Source of the DNA: Serripes groenlandicus
Taxonomy: Eukaryota; Mollusca; Bivalvia; Cardiida; Cardiidae
Direction: 5' to 3'
Assembly (NCBI GenBank): GCA_031761405.1
Contig: JASEVX010000011.1
Coordinates: 65,451,217-65,515,216, forward strand
Length of the DNA: 64,000 nucleotides
The first letter of the stretch is position 1, and every line of letters starts with the position of its first letter. Positions 10,798-22,819 of the stretch are shown here, piece after piece. Both the position numbers and the translations under genes were made by a program. Under the pieces are notes generated by a model. It made no database searches, had not been told where the DNA came from, and saw only the letters and a program-made list of their open reading frames with translations.

Positions 10798-11026
10798 TTA
10801 ACACATTCACACGAAGAGCAAATCGGCGGTAGACGGCTTCGAAAATATTTGAGATAAACTTAAAAAGTCCCTTAAGCGATGAAAGTATATTTAGAAAAGA
10901 GTAGATCCATTGTGGTAAAAGGGAAAAAATGCTCATTGTGAATAATTTCTCCTTTTCCCACAATGTTTTCAAAAGTTGTCTGCTACAGCTGCCTCTAAAA
11001 TTGTCGACAGGTGGGAAAGTGTTAAG
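10798..11026 (-). mobile_element. Old M1 MITE
   Basis: A decayed copy with GGCGGTAGACGGCTTCGAAAA at the left, TTTTCCCACAATGTTTTC in the middle and GGTGGGAAAGTGTTAA at the right. Confidence 0.65.
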
Positions 11027-11221
11027 AGTATATAATAAATCGTCTGTTCTAGATTCTCGACGACAGGTCATAGCGCTAACGCGTTTGAAAGCCACTGAAT
11101 TCATTTGAAATGCTATAAGCAATGAGAGACAAATTTAATGGGAATTAATCCAATCTCCCTGGTGAAGACGATATCTGACGCCTTTCTTCCAGACGACTTT
11201 TGAATGCAAGTGTGGATAAAG

Positions 11222-11697
11222 AAGAAAACCAACATTAGGGTCTCTGCGTAATGTATCGACCCAGATCAGCCTGCGCAGACTGATCCGGGCCGACACATTC
11301 CGTCTCAGGGGTATAAAGTAATGATTCCTGAAACAGAAAATTCACAGGAGGCGAAACGTGTATATCTGAATAAGCCTGTGCGGCATGCTTAGGCTGATCC
11401 GGGTCGACACATTTTACACGCAGAGTCCACAATGTTGGTTTCCTCTTGGGACGGCTCATTTCAATATATCTGCGTAATGTATCGACCAGATCAGCCTGCG
11501 CTGTCCGCGCAGACTGATCCGGCCGACACATTCCGTCTAAGGGGGGATAGATAGAGTAGTGATTCCTGAAACAAAAAATCCACAGGAGGCGAAAAGTGTC
11601 TATCCGGGTGAGCCTGTGCGGCATGCTTAGGCTGATCCGGGTCGATACATTTTACACGCAGAGTCCACACTGTTGGTTTCCTCTTGGGACGGGTCAT
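11222..11697. mobile_element. T1 element, head-to-tail dimer
   Basis: Two ~240 bp units, each running from CTGCGTAATGTATCGACC through TGATTCCTGAAACAGAAAA and GGCATGCTTAGGCTGATCC to TGTTGGTTTCCTCTTGGGAC. Internal GATCAG/CTGATC segments are inverted relative to each other. It is the same family as 2529-2893. Confidence 0.8.
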
Positions 11698-12768
11698 TAC
11701 TGGGTCTAGCATTATAAAGTTTGTATCAAAGTAACTATAGGCCCAACCTTTTGTTTATTTCTTAGATAGTCACGAAGCCGACAACCTAAACTATCTAATC
11801 AGGTTCATTTCAAAATGTCCTAAAACTATATGATAGGAAACTACGATCATTTAGCTTTAGATGTTCCTGAAACAAAGGACTCTTAGATATCATATCATAA
11901 ACTGTTCATATGATAAGCTGTTAATATTATATTTAAAACGTCATAGAATTATAAAATAATCAGTTAATTAATCCTTTCCCACATGTAGACGCCTTTGTCA
12001 ATCTTTCAATTCTAGTCAATAATTTCATTTCCAATAAGGGACTTTTTTCAAAAAAATTAACTAGATGTTCAAAGTCGTCTGCTTCAAATTTGTTGTATGT
12101 GGGATAGGGTCAACAGATACCAGTTCGCTTTAGATATTCCTGAAACAGACCAGTCTTGAATGGCATACCATCAACAGTTCATCTTAATCCATTACTTCAC
12201 TTGATATTTCAAGTGTTGTCTACAATCAACAAATCAACAAGTTGAACAATCTGAAAGTAACTTTTTGAAAAAATAGTTGAAAATGTTGCAATTAAAGGTG
12301 AAATTGGTTGTTTTGAACAATTTCACCTTTTATTGCAATGTTTTCGGAAGTCGTCTGCAACAGCAGGCGTCAAATGTCGTCAGTGTGAAGTAATGGGTTA
12401 AATCTTGCAGAAGGGCACTCTAAGGCATTTTATGTGAAACTAAGATACATCTAAGATGATGTTTGATATTTGATAAATTTGCCTAATGGCCGATCAAATT
12501 GATCTGATAGAGTGTTGGTTACCATAGGAACATTTCTGTAAATGGTTTATAATCGGAGAAGAAGCTTTGTGGGGGTATACTCTTATTTCTAAATTTATGT
12601 TGCAATAGTAACTAAAGTTGTAAAGGATGTAACAAACACGTCTGAAGGAATTTAGAATAAGGACAAGACGATGGTATCCGGCCAAGACAACCTTGGTGTT
12701 AAAATGTCGCAATACCCCAACCGCTGCCAAAACAACCCTGCTCACCTTTTCAACGTGACATAAACATG
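11698..12768. other. Intergenic with M1 MITE remnants
   Basis: M1 remnants lie at about 11970-12112 (AATCCTTTCCCACATGTAGA to GTGGGATAGGGTCAA) and about 12250-12395 (AAAGGTGAAATTGGTTG...). The rest shows no gene. Confidence 0.6.
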
Positions 12769-12983
12769 TTTAACTCTTTCAGCGCCGAATTGTGTTAAGT
12801 AGACTCTTCCTTGTTCAAAATCGGGCGTCTCCATTTCTCTTGTAATAAAAGTTTGAACTATTTTGATAACTAAAAGGCAAACAGTGCTGATTTCAGGTGA
12901 GACAGCTCGTTACGAGCTGACTCGCCTGAATCAGTATTGTTTGCAAAACAACTCAATATTGCCTTTGGCGCTGAAAGGGTTAA
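12769..12983. mobile_element. Second TTAA MITE family (M2)
   Basis: TTAACTCTTTCAGCGCC at the left and GGCGCTGAAAGGGTTAA at the right form terminal inverted repeats, with TTAA on both sides. A central palindrome (GCTCGTTACGAGC, within GGTGAGACA...TGACTCGCC) is present. Total length is 215 bp. The ends share AAAGGGTTAA with M1 but the internal sequence is unrelated. Only one copy is seen in this window. Confidence 0.8.
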
Positions 12984-13375
12984 AGATGCCGAAGTAAAAT
13001 GTGGTCAATTTCTCAACGTGATCCAATCCCATCAAAACCAGATCTAAACTTCGCTCGCTCATATATAGGTCTTGTGACTGCCCCCATACAGATCGGCACA
13101 GATTGATATTTGTGTCTGCCAAACAAACTGTCGCTTACCAAATCGTTCGGTATCAAGCAGGTAAGAAAACCCACTATAAAGAAACCATATAGATAAGCGG
13201 TGATTGTTGAGTGTTCCGATTGTACAGCACGGGCGTTGGTTGTTTCGTATTGGATATAAAAACCGAGCACGTTCTTGTGAGTATTTAAGTGTATAATTTC
13301 AAAATCGAGACGACAAATTATGCAACGGGTTGTCAGTGCCAATGTACGTACAGCATATTAGTATAAAGCTAATAA
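12984..13375. other. Intergenic, nothing recognised
   Basis: Open frames here are short and show no family features. Confidence 0.5.
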
Positions 13376-13785
13376 CACCCCTGTTCATTTCTTTACAACG
13401 TGGCCATAAGTTGCCAAATATACCCTGTTCATTTCTTTACGTGGCCAAAAGTTGCTAAATATACCCTGTTCATTTCTTTACAACTTGGCCATAAGTTGCC
13501 AAATATACCCTGTTCATTTCTTTACAACGTGGCCAAAAATCCTTTACAACGTGGCCATAAGTTGCCAAATATACCCTGTTCATTTCTTTACAACGTGGCC
13601 AAAAAACCTTTACAACGTGGCCATAAGTTGCCAAATATACCCTGTTCTGTTCTTAACAACGTGGCCAAGAGTTGTCAAAACACCTTTGGGCATTTTTCTT
13701 TTTTCTTTCGACGTGGTCAAAACATCCTTGGCCATTTTACAACGTAGCCAATAAACCATTGGTCATTTTTTAAAACACCGGGGTC
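13376..13785. repeat. ~44 bp minisatellite, ~8 units
   Basis: Units contain CCCTGTTCATTTCTTTACAA followed by CGTGGCCATAAGTTGCC. Unit length varies through internal deletions, and the right end decays into CGTGGTCAAAACA and AACGTAGCCAATAAAC. Confidence 0.93.
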
Positions 13786-14520
13786 AGTTTCATCTCGGAG
13801 TAAATGTACCTCCAAACTGAATAGCGCTTATCGTATTACTGAATCCATCTTGTTTTTATGAATATATATATGATTAAAAAAAATCAAGGAAAGTCAAGTT
13901 TCACTTGGAATATCATTTTTACCATTTGGAAGATGAAAGTTATTATGAACTTGTTGAAAAGTGCTACAAAAAAATGAGAAAAGGTTATGAAATATAGTGA
14001 AAGCAAGAGTTGAATGAATTCCCAGAAGTGACAGGTTCCCTTACTTCTCCTTTTTTGAAGAGTCAATAACAAACACCTCATCGCATTACTGAACCCCTCT
14101 ATGGTGTTCAACATTATTTCAACACGACAAACACACCATTATTGATTTTCAACGTGACCATAAAACACCATTGGGCATTATTTAAACTCAACCAAAACAC
14201 CCAAGTTCGCATTTCATGAGTTCTAGCAGTATTCAAAACATCATTGCCGATACGCGATTATCTACACGGGAGACTAATACGAACAAGTGTGAGCCTAATT
14301 TAATGCCCGATATTATTTGGATCGGCATTACATTTTTTTTTTAATCATGGGACAAAGAGAAGTTCCGTGCCTACGTGAATTGAACGTCGGCTCGTCAAAT
14401 GAAGCGCCCTTTGGCAAGACGGCGATCCCAGCCTAGTACTGACTAGCCATAACTAACACTTGCCGGGATATAACTGAAATACCTTTGAAAACGGCGTAAA
14501 TTGGGTACTCGATGCATAAT
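13786..14520. other. Intergenic, no gene
   Basis: AT-rich. A SINE-body fragment lies at about 14385-14510 (GGCAAGACGGCGATCCC, AGCCTAGTACTGACTAGC), resembling 9720-9800 in part. Decayed CAACGTGACCAAAACACC-like units of the neighbouring minisatellite trail to about 14200. Confidence 0.5.
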
Positions 14521-14853
14521 TTAACCCTTTCCCATATGCAGAAAACATTGCATCTTTTGAGTAATTTCTCTGATTTGAATAATGTTTTCACCTCTATTTA
14601 AATAAACATACAACATACTGTATCGATACCGTTTGCTTTGATGTTATTGAAGATAACTGCTTGTTTTGTGGCAGTAAGGGTTAATTAGCCCTTCCTAACA
14701 TATGTACGGATTTTGAAAACAGTGAGACAAAGGGAGAAATTACTCCTTTTGCCACAATGTTTTTAATTGTGTTTATAGTTGTTCTGTTATATATAGAGGG
14801 TTTCATATTTTTGACTTCAAAGTCGTCTGATCGTTGTGTGGGGAACGGGTTAA
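14521..14853. mobile_element. Two M1 MITEs sharing one TTAA
   Basis: Copy 1 is 14521-14684 (TTAACCCTTTCCCATATGCA to GCAGTAAGGGTTAA). Copy 2 is 14681-14853 (TTAATTAGCCCTTCC to GGGGAACGGGTTAA). The TTAA at 14681 serves as the right side of one and the left side of the next. Both are internally deleted. Confidence 0.8.
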
Positions 14854-14938
14854 CAAAATTACTGCGTTTGTTCAACAACGAGTTCAGTTCTAATTTCCAC
14901 AATTTCTGACACACAGCGTATCCATAGCGTAGAGGGAA

Positions 14939-15150
14939 ATCGCCGTGGCCCAGTGGTTAGCGTCGGGGATTTGGGACGGGCGTCCCGGGTTAGATCTCCA
15001 TTCGCGGCGCTACGGTCATGGTGGAGTACCCTTGGACAAGACACATTTCCTAGCATAATAATGTTGTTTTTTTACCAAGGGATCATGAATAAGTGAACTG
15101 TCGCCATGATATAATTGAAATAATGTTGAAATGGCGTAATAAAACAATAA
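14939..15150 (+). mobile_element. tRNA-derived SINE
   Basis: An A-box-like segment (GTGGCCCAGTGGTTAGCG) and a B-box-like segment (GGGTTAGATCTCC) are spaced as in tRNA genes. A body with ACAAGACACATTTCCTAGC and an A/T-rich tail (AATAAAACAATAAAAC) follows. It cannot be a functional tRNA because the acceptor stem does not close. Confidence 0.7.
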
Positions 15151-15239
15151 AACAAGCATAGTGTAGTGTAGAATGTCCACATTGGGAGCGAGCTATCAGG
15201 ATTCGAACCGCTGTCGGGACAAACCAATCATTGGTCAGA

Positions 15240-15440
15240 GGACTAAATAGATCATTCATTTATAATGATATCTCTCTTAGCACTCATTTAAACCTATGAT
15301 GAGGGTACTCAAAAGAATCGTCTCACCGAGACGATTCTTTTAAGTACCCACAACATAGGTTTTGGAGGTCAAATAAGGATTTTAGAGCATAAAAAACGCT
15401 CTTTATCTAGAGCTCTAATTGGTAGCTTGTAACGGTTCCC
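15240..15440. mobile_element. Hairpin element (family H1)
   Basis: CCTATGATGAGGGTACTC AAAAGAATCGTCTC pairs with GAGACGATTCTTTTAAGTACCC ACAACATAGG to give a near-perfect ~65 base hairpin at about 15293-15360. The flank ATTTTAGAGCATAAAAAACG...TCTAGAGCTCT is shared with the copy at 63640-63790. Other copies lie at 25168-25330, 26005-26130, 31945-32100 and 50775-50845. Confidence 0.8.
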
Positions 15441-15479
15441 TTCCTTGGCGCTCAGGGTTGCGGGGATAGCATCACGACG

Positions 15480-15715
15480 GATGCATCGGTGGCACAATAA
15501 ATAATACCAGTAGCGCTGGTAATTTGACCAGGAAAACGCCGTGATACTGATACTTCGGTGGCACAATAAATGATACTAGTAGCGCTGGTAATTTGACCAG
15601 GAAAACGCCGTGATACTGATACTTCGGTGGCACAATAAATGATACTAGTAGCGCTGGTAATTTGACCAGGAAAACGCCGTGATATAACTGAAGAACTGTT
15701 GAAAACGGCGTGAAA
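15480..15715 (-). repeat. ~69 bp triplication within SINE-like sequence
   Basis: GGTGGCACAATAAATGATAC, AGTAGCGCTGGTAATTTGAC and GAAAACGCCGTGATACTGA recur three times. The end GAAAACGGCGTGAAATACC resembles the tails of SINE fragments elsewhere in the window. Confidence 0.9.
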
Positions 15716-15794
15716 TACCAGTCTAATAAACACATTTTCTGGCGCGCTTTTCGCACATCTCGAGCATTCCAGTAAACTGCAAATAATTGTTGAC

Positions 15795-15987
15795 CCTTTA
15801 CAACGTACACTAATTTTGTAGCACACGACTATGAAATTATTTTTTCAAAAAATTGGAAAATCTCTGTAAGTAGGAATATGATAAATGAATGAAGCTGAAA
15901 ACAGTGTGGCAAAATAAGAAATTGCTCATGTTGAGATTTTCTTTTTTTGGCCACAATGATTTCAAAAGTTATGTGGGAAAGGGTTAA
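15795..15987 (-). mobile_element. M1 MITE, decayed
   Basis: ACCCTTTACAACGTACAC at the left and TATGTGGGAAAGGGTTAA at the right. Confidence 0.7.
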
Positions 15988-16057
15988 ACTAACAGTTGAA
16001 TATCGGGAATTCCTTTAACTGTAAAGAATCGTTAAGGATTCTCCTTTCCAGATCTGT

Positions 16058-16501
16058 TACCCTTTCCCGTTTACAATCAATTTGTAGTTAGCGACTTTGA
16101 AAAGATCAATGCAAAACAATCGAAAACCTCTCCAAATGAAAGTACAAACTTTAGAATAAGGTAGCAAACATTATAGTGGGAAATAGACTAATTTCACATT
16201 CTGAACTTTTTTCTCATTTTGCTACAATGTTTTCTAAAAGTCAACTGCATGTGTTAAAATGCATCTGCATGTTGGAAAGAGTTAACCCTTTCCCTCTTGT
16301 AGACGCATCTGTAGCAGAAGATTTTTGAACACATTGTGGCAAAAGAAGAAATTGCTCAAAACGAGCAATTTCTCCTTTTTGCCACAATGTTTTCAACTCT
16401 TTTTAATAATTAAACTCTCATTTATTGGGATTGTTCACACTTTTATGTATAGGTTTTCAAAGTCGTCTGCTGCAGATTTGTCGTAGGTGGGAAAGGGTTA
16501 A
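16058..16501. mobile_element. Two M1 MITEs sharing one TTAA
   Basis: Copy 1 is about 16058-16285 (right-end type first). Copy 2 is 16282-16501 and is well preserved: TTAACCCTTTCCCTCTTGTA to GTGGGAAAGGGTTAA, with the hairpin AAATTGCTCAAAACGAGCAA. Confidence 0.88.
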
Positions 16502-17094
16502 CGGTTAGTTTGTGCTAGGATGTTTACTAAGAACTTAGTGTCCCATTTTGAATGACATTTATCAATAATTTCTAACATACTAACATCTGTTATGACAGAT
16601 AATGTCGGCGAGCGGCAAAACCGAGGCTACTATCAATCCCGATATTCTCTTGTCTAGGCTCTCCTCGATTCTAACCCTCCCTTTCCAGCATACACCGAAC
16701 ATACTGCAGTCGACTTTGAAAATGATCCCGTGAAAATATGAAAACAAGCTTTAATAGATAAAAGTATGATTATCGGAAATTTCTGCTCTTTCAATATTGT
16801 TTTCGAACGTCGTCTGCTGTCATAAATGAGAGAGGTATTTGTTCAGATATCTGTATCACAACTTATCTAATGCCCACTCTTATAATGAGGAAGTGCGATA
16901 CATACTTAAATCTAGTAAGAGAGGACTTTTGATTCGTTATAGACCGACCATGTATATATGCGTGAGCGAGTGACTAAGTTGGTATGTGAGCAAATGAGGA
17001 TGCGTGCGAATTGAAGGAATAATGTCTAATTCTATTGATTTGTTAACTTGTGCAGTTATATTTTTATATTGTATGTTGAATTAAGCACTGGCTG
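16502..17094. other. Intergenic, no gene
   Basis: A heavily decayed M1 remnant lies at about 16685-16830 (CCCTTTCCAGCATACACCG, TGTTTTCGAACGTCGTCTGC). Nothing else is recognised. Confidence 0.5.
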
Positions 17095-17345
17095 CGGTTA
17101 TATGACGGAACAAGAAACCGCTGAAGACGGTAAGGCCGGATTGTCGGCAATTTTACCTTGAAAATCGACAAACCAAGGTCAAAGTAACCATAGAAATCAA
17201 TAGAACTTGTTATTGTTTACCTTCAGAAAAAGTTTCAAGTTTGTAACCCTTTCCAGTGCTGAGATTTTGATTCAACCTGAAACTTTAACCAAAATGTTGA
17301 CGGACAGACAGTCGCCAATCTATAGACCGGAATTGCTAGATAAAT
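17095..17345 (+). repeat. Dispersed repeat, copy 1
   Basis: CGCTGAAGACGGTAAGGCCG, GAAAATCGACAAACCAAGGT and CCAGTGCTGAGATTTTG are shared with 36990-37270, in the same orientation. It ends in a short GACGGACAGACAG tract, which is much longer in the other copy. Confidence 0.85.
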
Positions 17346-17929
17346 CCGGCCAAAAATAGTTAAATAGCGCTAAACGATGAGCGGAGATTGAATCTGGTCC
17401 AAGATCGCCCATGCTTAACGCCAATTAACAGCGGGGCTGTTATACATGTACAGAAGTACAGCATAGGCTATCCTCAACAAGAGACATATAACATATGTAT
17501 ATATCCCTGTCTCAACTTAGGTAGAGGTTAGATAAAATAGCATATTCGGAGGACCAAACGCACGGCATTCACATTACAACTGAAATCAACTTCATACGAT
17601 CCTGCAAAATTATTCTGGCCTAGATGCTGATGGAATACTTAACAATTGTCATACTTCCCAGAAACAATTCTAGATTGTACCCATCCAGCAATTACCAAGA
17701 ACGTAATCTTCCTACATGGAAGACATTACAGACATTGAGATGACATCGTAAAGATCACATATCCAACAATCTGTCTTCTCCGGTTTCACTCAATAACTTT
17801 TATCGATATTTCACCTAATCGATCGCCGGAGTTTCTTATCTTTCGGCAGTTTACGAAGATAACCGACGCAATTCGTAGGGGTCATAAATCATAAATCATC
17901 AGGGTAATTCAAACGGATTTAGCAGTTTT

Positions 17930-19985
17930 AATCTTGGTAGGTTAACGGTTTTATTATAGGGATATGCTATATTTAAACGAGCATAGCAAAATTTGTGTTT
18001 TACGTTTTAATATAAAATCAAGTTTAAAATTGATTTTTCATAAAAAAATAACCATTAATTTAATTAAAAAAAAGCCGAATCATGAATTTATAATAAAGTG
18101 TTTAATTAAAAAGTATAATCCGAGCAGTTATACTTTGGTCATTAAAAAACAAAGAGATTCACTTAGGGCTGACTTCAACCACCAATATAAAACTGAAAGT
18201 CGCTATATATATATATAAAAAAAAAAAATCAAAAATGATAATGTAAGATTTTTAACTTCTCAGCTTAATATGCAGATTTTAGCTATTTTGTATACGAAGA
18301 TCAGAACCCATACTTCATAAGTTTGAAAATAAATTCAATCCAACCTGTATCAAAATAAACAATACAGAAAATCCATTATTCAGAAATGATATTAAATATT
18401 TTCATGAAGCTGATAACAATAATAATAAATATTATGTCGTAACTTTTAATTTAACACAAGTACATCTATTTTAAGTCACGCTGATAATAACAAATGGCAG
18501 AAAATGTCAATCCTGGTTTTTATGACCCAATTAACTTATAAAACGCCCGAGGCGGTGTCTATTAGAGCATTACAGATTAACCTGAATACACACATTTGAC
18601 ACTTATAATAATACATTAAAATTGAGATGATGTTTTGAAAAACAGCATTAAAAATAAAAACGGTATCCATTGAGAGTTCTCATAAACAGTATTAAAAAAA
18701 AGAAAATACATTTTGTAGTTTTAATTAACTTGGGTAGAAATAATAGTGTGTTAATAACAAAAGGGTTATCTTAATAACACAAATTGTGTTTCCTTAATTC
18801 TTTTCACATTTTATATACAAATTACAAGAAGCTGGCATATTTTTATTGCAAAAAGGTAGCAATTAAAATGTTTTTATTTGTATATTATGAAAACAGTTTT
18901 TATAATATCAGGAATAGTGTATACTGCATTTCCGTTTGCACAGAAATATTGTCAACATACATTAACACTTTGTGAACAATAAGATGATTTTAGTAAAGTT
19001 AATAACATTTGTGTAGATTACATGATTTTTTGTTTTTGTTTTTCATTACGCATCAAACGTATGTATTTAACAGTTTTTGGTCAGTATTATTTCCATAACC
19101 AACATCGGATAATCAATCCAAGTGAGATTGACAACGTAGCATGTATACTTATTTTTCGCTGATACTCAAAATGAATTATTATTCCTATTCTTTTAACACA
19201 TTTAAATATGACAAATACATAATTGGCCTTAATTTATAGGTAATATTTATGTCAACGGCGGGCTATTATTTAATAATATTCCTATTGTTATTGCGCGAGG
19301 ATAAAAACTATTTGATTAAACTCTTAATTCAATCCTTAATTATCCAGATATTTAAAACCTGCCCTGAAGGAGTAAGATTTTATTGCCCTGCAATAAAACG
19401 TCGAAGTCATAAAACCAGTAGCGGTGAAATCCGATTAACTTCGTAAGTTTCCGCTACTGTTTGACGGACTCCACCGAACACAAAAAATACTTACATGTTG
19501 TTTGACAAAAGCATTAATTCCCCCGCCTAAATTTTTCTTAATTTCATAAAAAATGATATCCTTCTTTAAACAAATGAATATACTTTACGAATGTGAATGC
19601 GAACTTATAAAAAGTTTAAAGGAAAACAAGTTATAACTAAATAACCAACGAAATTTGATGGCAATTTCTGTGTAATTATCAAAAATCATATGTAATTCAA
19701 TAGGAATATAGGGTCACCTAATGTTTATATAAATTCCCCCACCTAAATTTTATTTCTAATTAAAACAAATTACATATTTGAAATCGAGAGATTTTGTTCT
19801 TCCCAAATATGAATGCGAACTTAAAATATAATAAACATTAAGAAAGTTATGCCTACATTTGTTACACTGCCCTTCTTATTTCTATATAGCCGATTATTGA
19901 TTTTTGACTGATCGGTAGAAGACAAATTGTTGCATATGTCCTATAATGAGCACGCCCACCCTATTCTTACCCCCATTCATACCAT
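17930..19985. other. AT-rich, MITE-free island
   Basis: Two kilobases of strongly A+T-rich sequence with no M1 MITE, no minisatellite and no convincing coding frame. This differs from the flanks, where a MITE occurs about every kilobase. It could be unique non-coding DNA or part of a large AT-rich element whose ends I cannot see. Confidence 0.5.
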
Positions 19986-19989
19986 TTCT

Positions 19990-20203
19990 TTAATCCTTTC
20001 CAATATACAGCAAATCTGCAGCAGACGACTTCTGAAAATGTCTACTAAAAAAAAGTAAAAAAATCTCTGTAAGTGTGGATATAATTACTGAAAAAAGTTG
20101 AGACATTGTGGCAAAAGGAGAATTGCTCGATTTGAGCAATTTTTCCTTTTGTCACGATTTTTTCAAGTCGTCTGCTGCAGATGCGTCTTTAGGTGGGTTA
20201 ATC
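19990..20203 (-). mobile_element. M1 MITE
   Basis: TTAATCCTTTCCAATATACA at the left, GTGGGTTAA at the right, with hairpin TTGCTCGATTTGAGCAA. Confidence 0.82.
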
Positions 20204-20267
20204 AGTGTTCCCGGATAAAAAGATATTCTGTAGGACAGACGTACCAAGGACATTAACTTGATGCTTC

Positions 20268-20575
20268 GACTAACAACGGAGGGAAATACCACCACCACCA
20301 CCAACGGAGATAAAACACCACCAACAACAACAACAACGGATGGAAAAAACCACCACCAACACCAACGGATGGAAAAAACCACCACCAACAACAACAACGG
20401 AGGGAAAACACCACTAACAACAACGGATGGAAAAAACCACCACCAACAACAACAACGGAGGGAAAACACCACCAACAACGGATGGAAAAAACCACCACCA
20501 ACAACAACAACGGAGGGAAAACACCACCACTAACGGAGGGAAAACAACACCACCAACAACAACAAATGAATGCCT
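20268..20575 (+). repeat. CAA/CCA-rich minisatellite
   Basis: Alternating modules CGGAGGGAAAACACCACC, (AAC)n and CGGATGGAAAAAACCACCAC. All frames give low-complexity peptides and no gene is inferred. Confidence 0.95.
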
Positions 20576-20589
20576 TTCAGGTGCGGATA

Positions 20590-20885
20590 TTGATCGATTT
20601 GGATTTAACGCGGTTTGCAACATTTTGGCAGTCATATCACGGCGGCCAGTTCACATACTCATGTGGCTCCTTGCTTTCTCACACCAGTACTCTACAAAAT
20701 AGTCTTTCCAAGCATCTGGATGACTTTCCACATTGACTGTTATTAGCCCAATTGGTGAAAGCCGAATGACGCTTGTCACAGTGATTTATGTCAAACGTCT
20801 GAAAGAATGTTTGCCGAGCTTGGATTTGAACTCACAACTCCCGGATTAAAAGCTTGCGTCCCAGCCTTCAGATGCGGAGAAGATA
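20590..20885 (-). mobile_element. tRNA-derived SINE (family S1), partial
   Basis: CACGGCGGCCAGTTCACATA, CCGAATGACGCTTGTCACAG and the B-box complement GGATTTGAACTCACAA match the fuller copy at 54730-55027. The tRNA-like head is truncated. Confidence 0.7.
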
Positions 20886-22815
20886 ACGTGAGTGATATAC
20901 GAAAATAACCAAAGCTTCCAATTTAGTTACAAATAAACTTTCATCCCTTTATTAGCATTGATGTCGATACACATGTAACGGCGAGTGAGTGGGTTGAGCG
21001 ATACAGATACAGATATAGACTGAGCTACCGGGGCTCGGCCTTCATGTGCGGAGAAGATAACGTGAGTGATATACGAAACAACCAAAGTTTCTAATTTATT
21101 TACAAACAAGAGAAAGTTGATGCAACGCATCAATGTCGCCGGAAATGCATACTGCAGTTGTGCATAACACTAACATTATAGTAGTTGAATAAACAGTTAT
21201 CAACTGGGGGGCATATTGGAACATCAGGGGCTGGGTCACGTGAAAATGTATCATAACTTGCATTGTTGAAGTGAATGATAATTGAAGCCTTTCATTGTTT
21301 ATGATCAATCTCCATTCCAAAGTAGGTTGACCATACACACAGCCAACTAATTATTGATCATACACAGTAATGGAAATGAGTAATCTTGACAATCATTAGT
21401 CTTAGTATGTATACAGTGCTTTCATTAAGGAATAATTATAAGATTTGTGAATTCCACATACCCTTTTCAAGATGTTTGTCAGAATATTTGAATTTTATCA
21501 TTTATTAATAAAACCACACAACAGACAATTTAAGATTTGCATGCAATAGCACGTCATTTTATGTTTCCTCTATTAAAGTCAACATTGGACACTTTTGCAG
21601 CAATTTTCTTTTAAAACAATGAGATAAGGGTTAAATCGCTGAAGACATGAGTTTTCTCTTTTTCAAAAAATGATATTAGCTTGGCATCCTAATTATATCA
21701 TACCTTAACAAATGATGAAATGTAGTCCAATATTTATAAATAAGACCACCTTCGAATTATAATATCAGCTAAACAGTTAAACCTCATTGAAATTGTTGTA
21801 TAATTTAAACTTAATTTCGAACATAAACTGAGCCCTACAACATGTTAATTTATTGTAATTCCTTCTTTCCTTTTTTATATTGAAAATAACAAACTACTTA
21901 TGTTTTAAAATTATATTATGATGAGCGCCCTTGTGTCAATGATGCATAACAATATGCAGATCGGAAGCAATATGCCTTTAGGGAATTTAATGACACATTT
22001 AAAATTGTCAAGGACGAAATAATTTTGTACGAAAGACCCGATTCGTGACCTACATTCTTCTTCGCAGAGGTGTCATTCTTGAAACTCTCTTTATAGCCAG
22101 AGAGTGTTCGTTCAAAGTCATTTTTCTATTAAAACCAGTTTTATCTCGGTTTGTTCTTTTCTTCATTTGTTTTGAACCAAATAAACATTTAAAATCACCT
22201 ATAATTTACTATTTGTAAGTGAGTGTAAAGAGCGGCTCTCTGCAAAGGAGATTGATCTACGCAGTTGGTATTCGCGAGTCACGCGATCAACAGTTTTAGC
22301 TTAGAAACAGTTCATATTTTATATATACATGGATAAACATTATAAAATGAATTCCTCACAAATCAAGACATCTCTTTGAACATGAAAATAACATTCAGTA
22401 AGTTAAGATTGCTATTTTAAAGGAGAATTCGACGTGATATTTACTTGATATTGACACATAACAGTCTACTTGCTGCAAGTCTCATGGGGACGGTTTTGTC
22501 TTCGTAAATAAAACCCAAAAAAAGAGATGCGAGTCAAAATAAAGAAACTACTAATACTTAAAACATCGGAATATTTATTTCATTTTAGATGTGTCATAAC
22601 TTAGTGTTTTTAAACAAACGCAATTGTAATATGTTCAAGACATTTAAAAAAAAAAAAACTAATAATAACTCCTCCTCCCATGTGATTTCCGAAAACCTAT
22701 TAAAAATAGAAGTCGCGGGCTTCTGCCCGGCGACTAATAAACGTTCATCCCTTCATTAGCATTGATGTCAATACACATGTAACTGTGAATGGGTGGGCTG
22801 AATGATTCAGATATT
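20886..22815. other. Intergenic, mostly unrecognised
   Basis: A ~90 bp segment (GCGGAGAAGATAACGTGAG, TGATATACGAAA, ACCAAAG) occurs at 20872-20960 and again at 21048-21125. A CATTAGCATTGATGTC/ACACATGTAAC block recurs at 20951 and 22757. The rest (21.4-22.7 kb) is AT-rich with no gene or MITE. Confidence 0.55.
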
Positions 22816-22819
22816 GCTT

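Noticed and set aside
20152..20736. Val/Phe-rich and Thr/Asn-rich open frames on both strands
   Set aside because: CAA/CCA minisatellite read in several frames.
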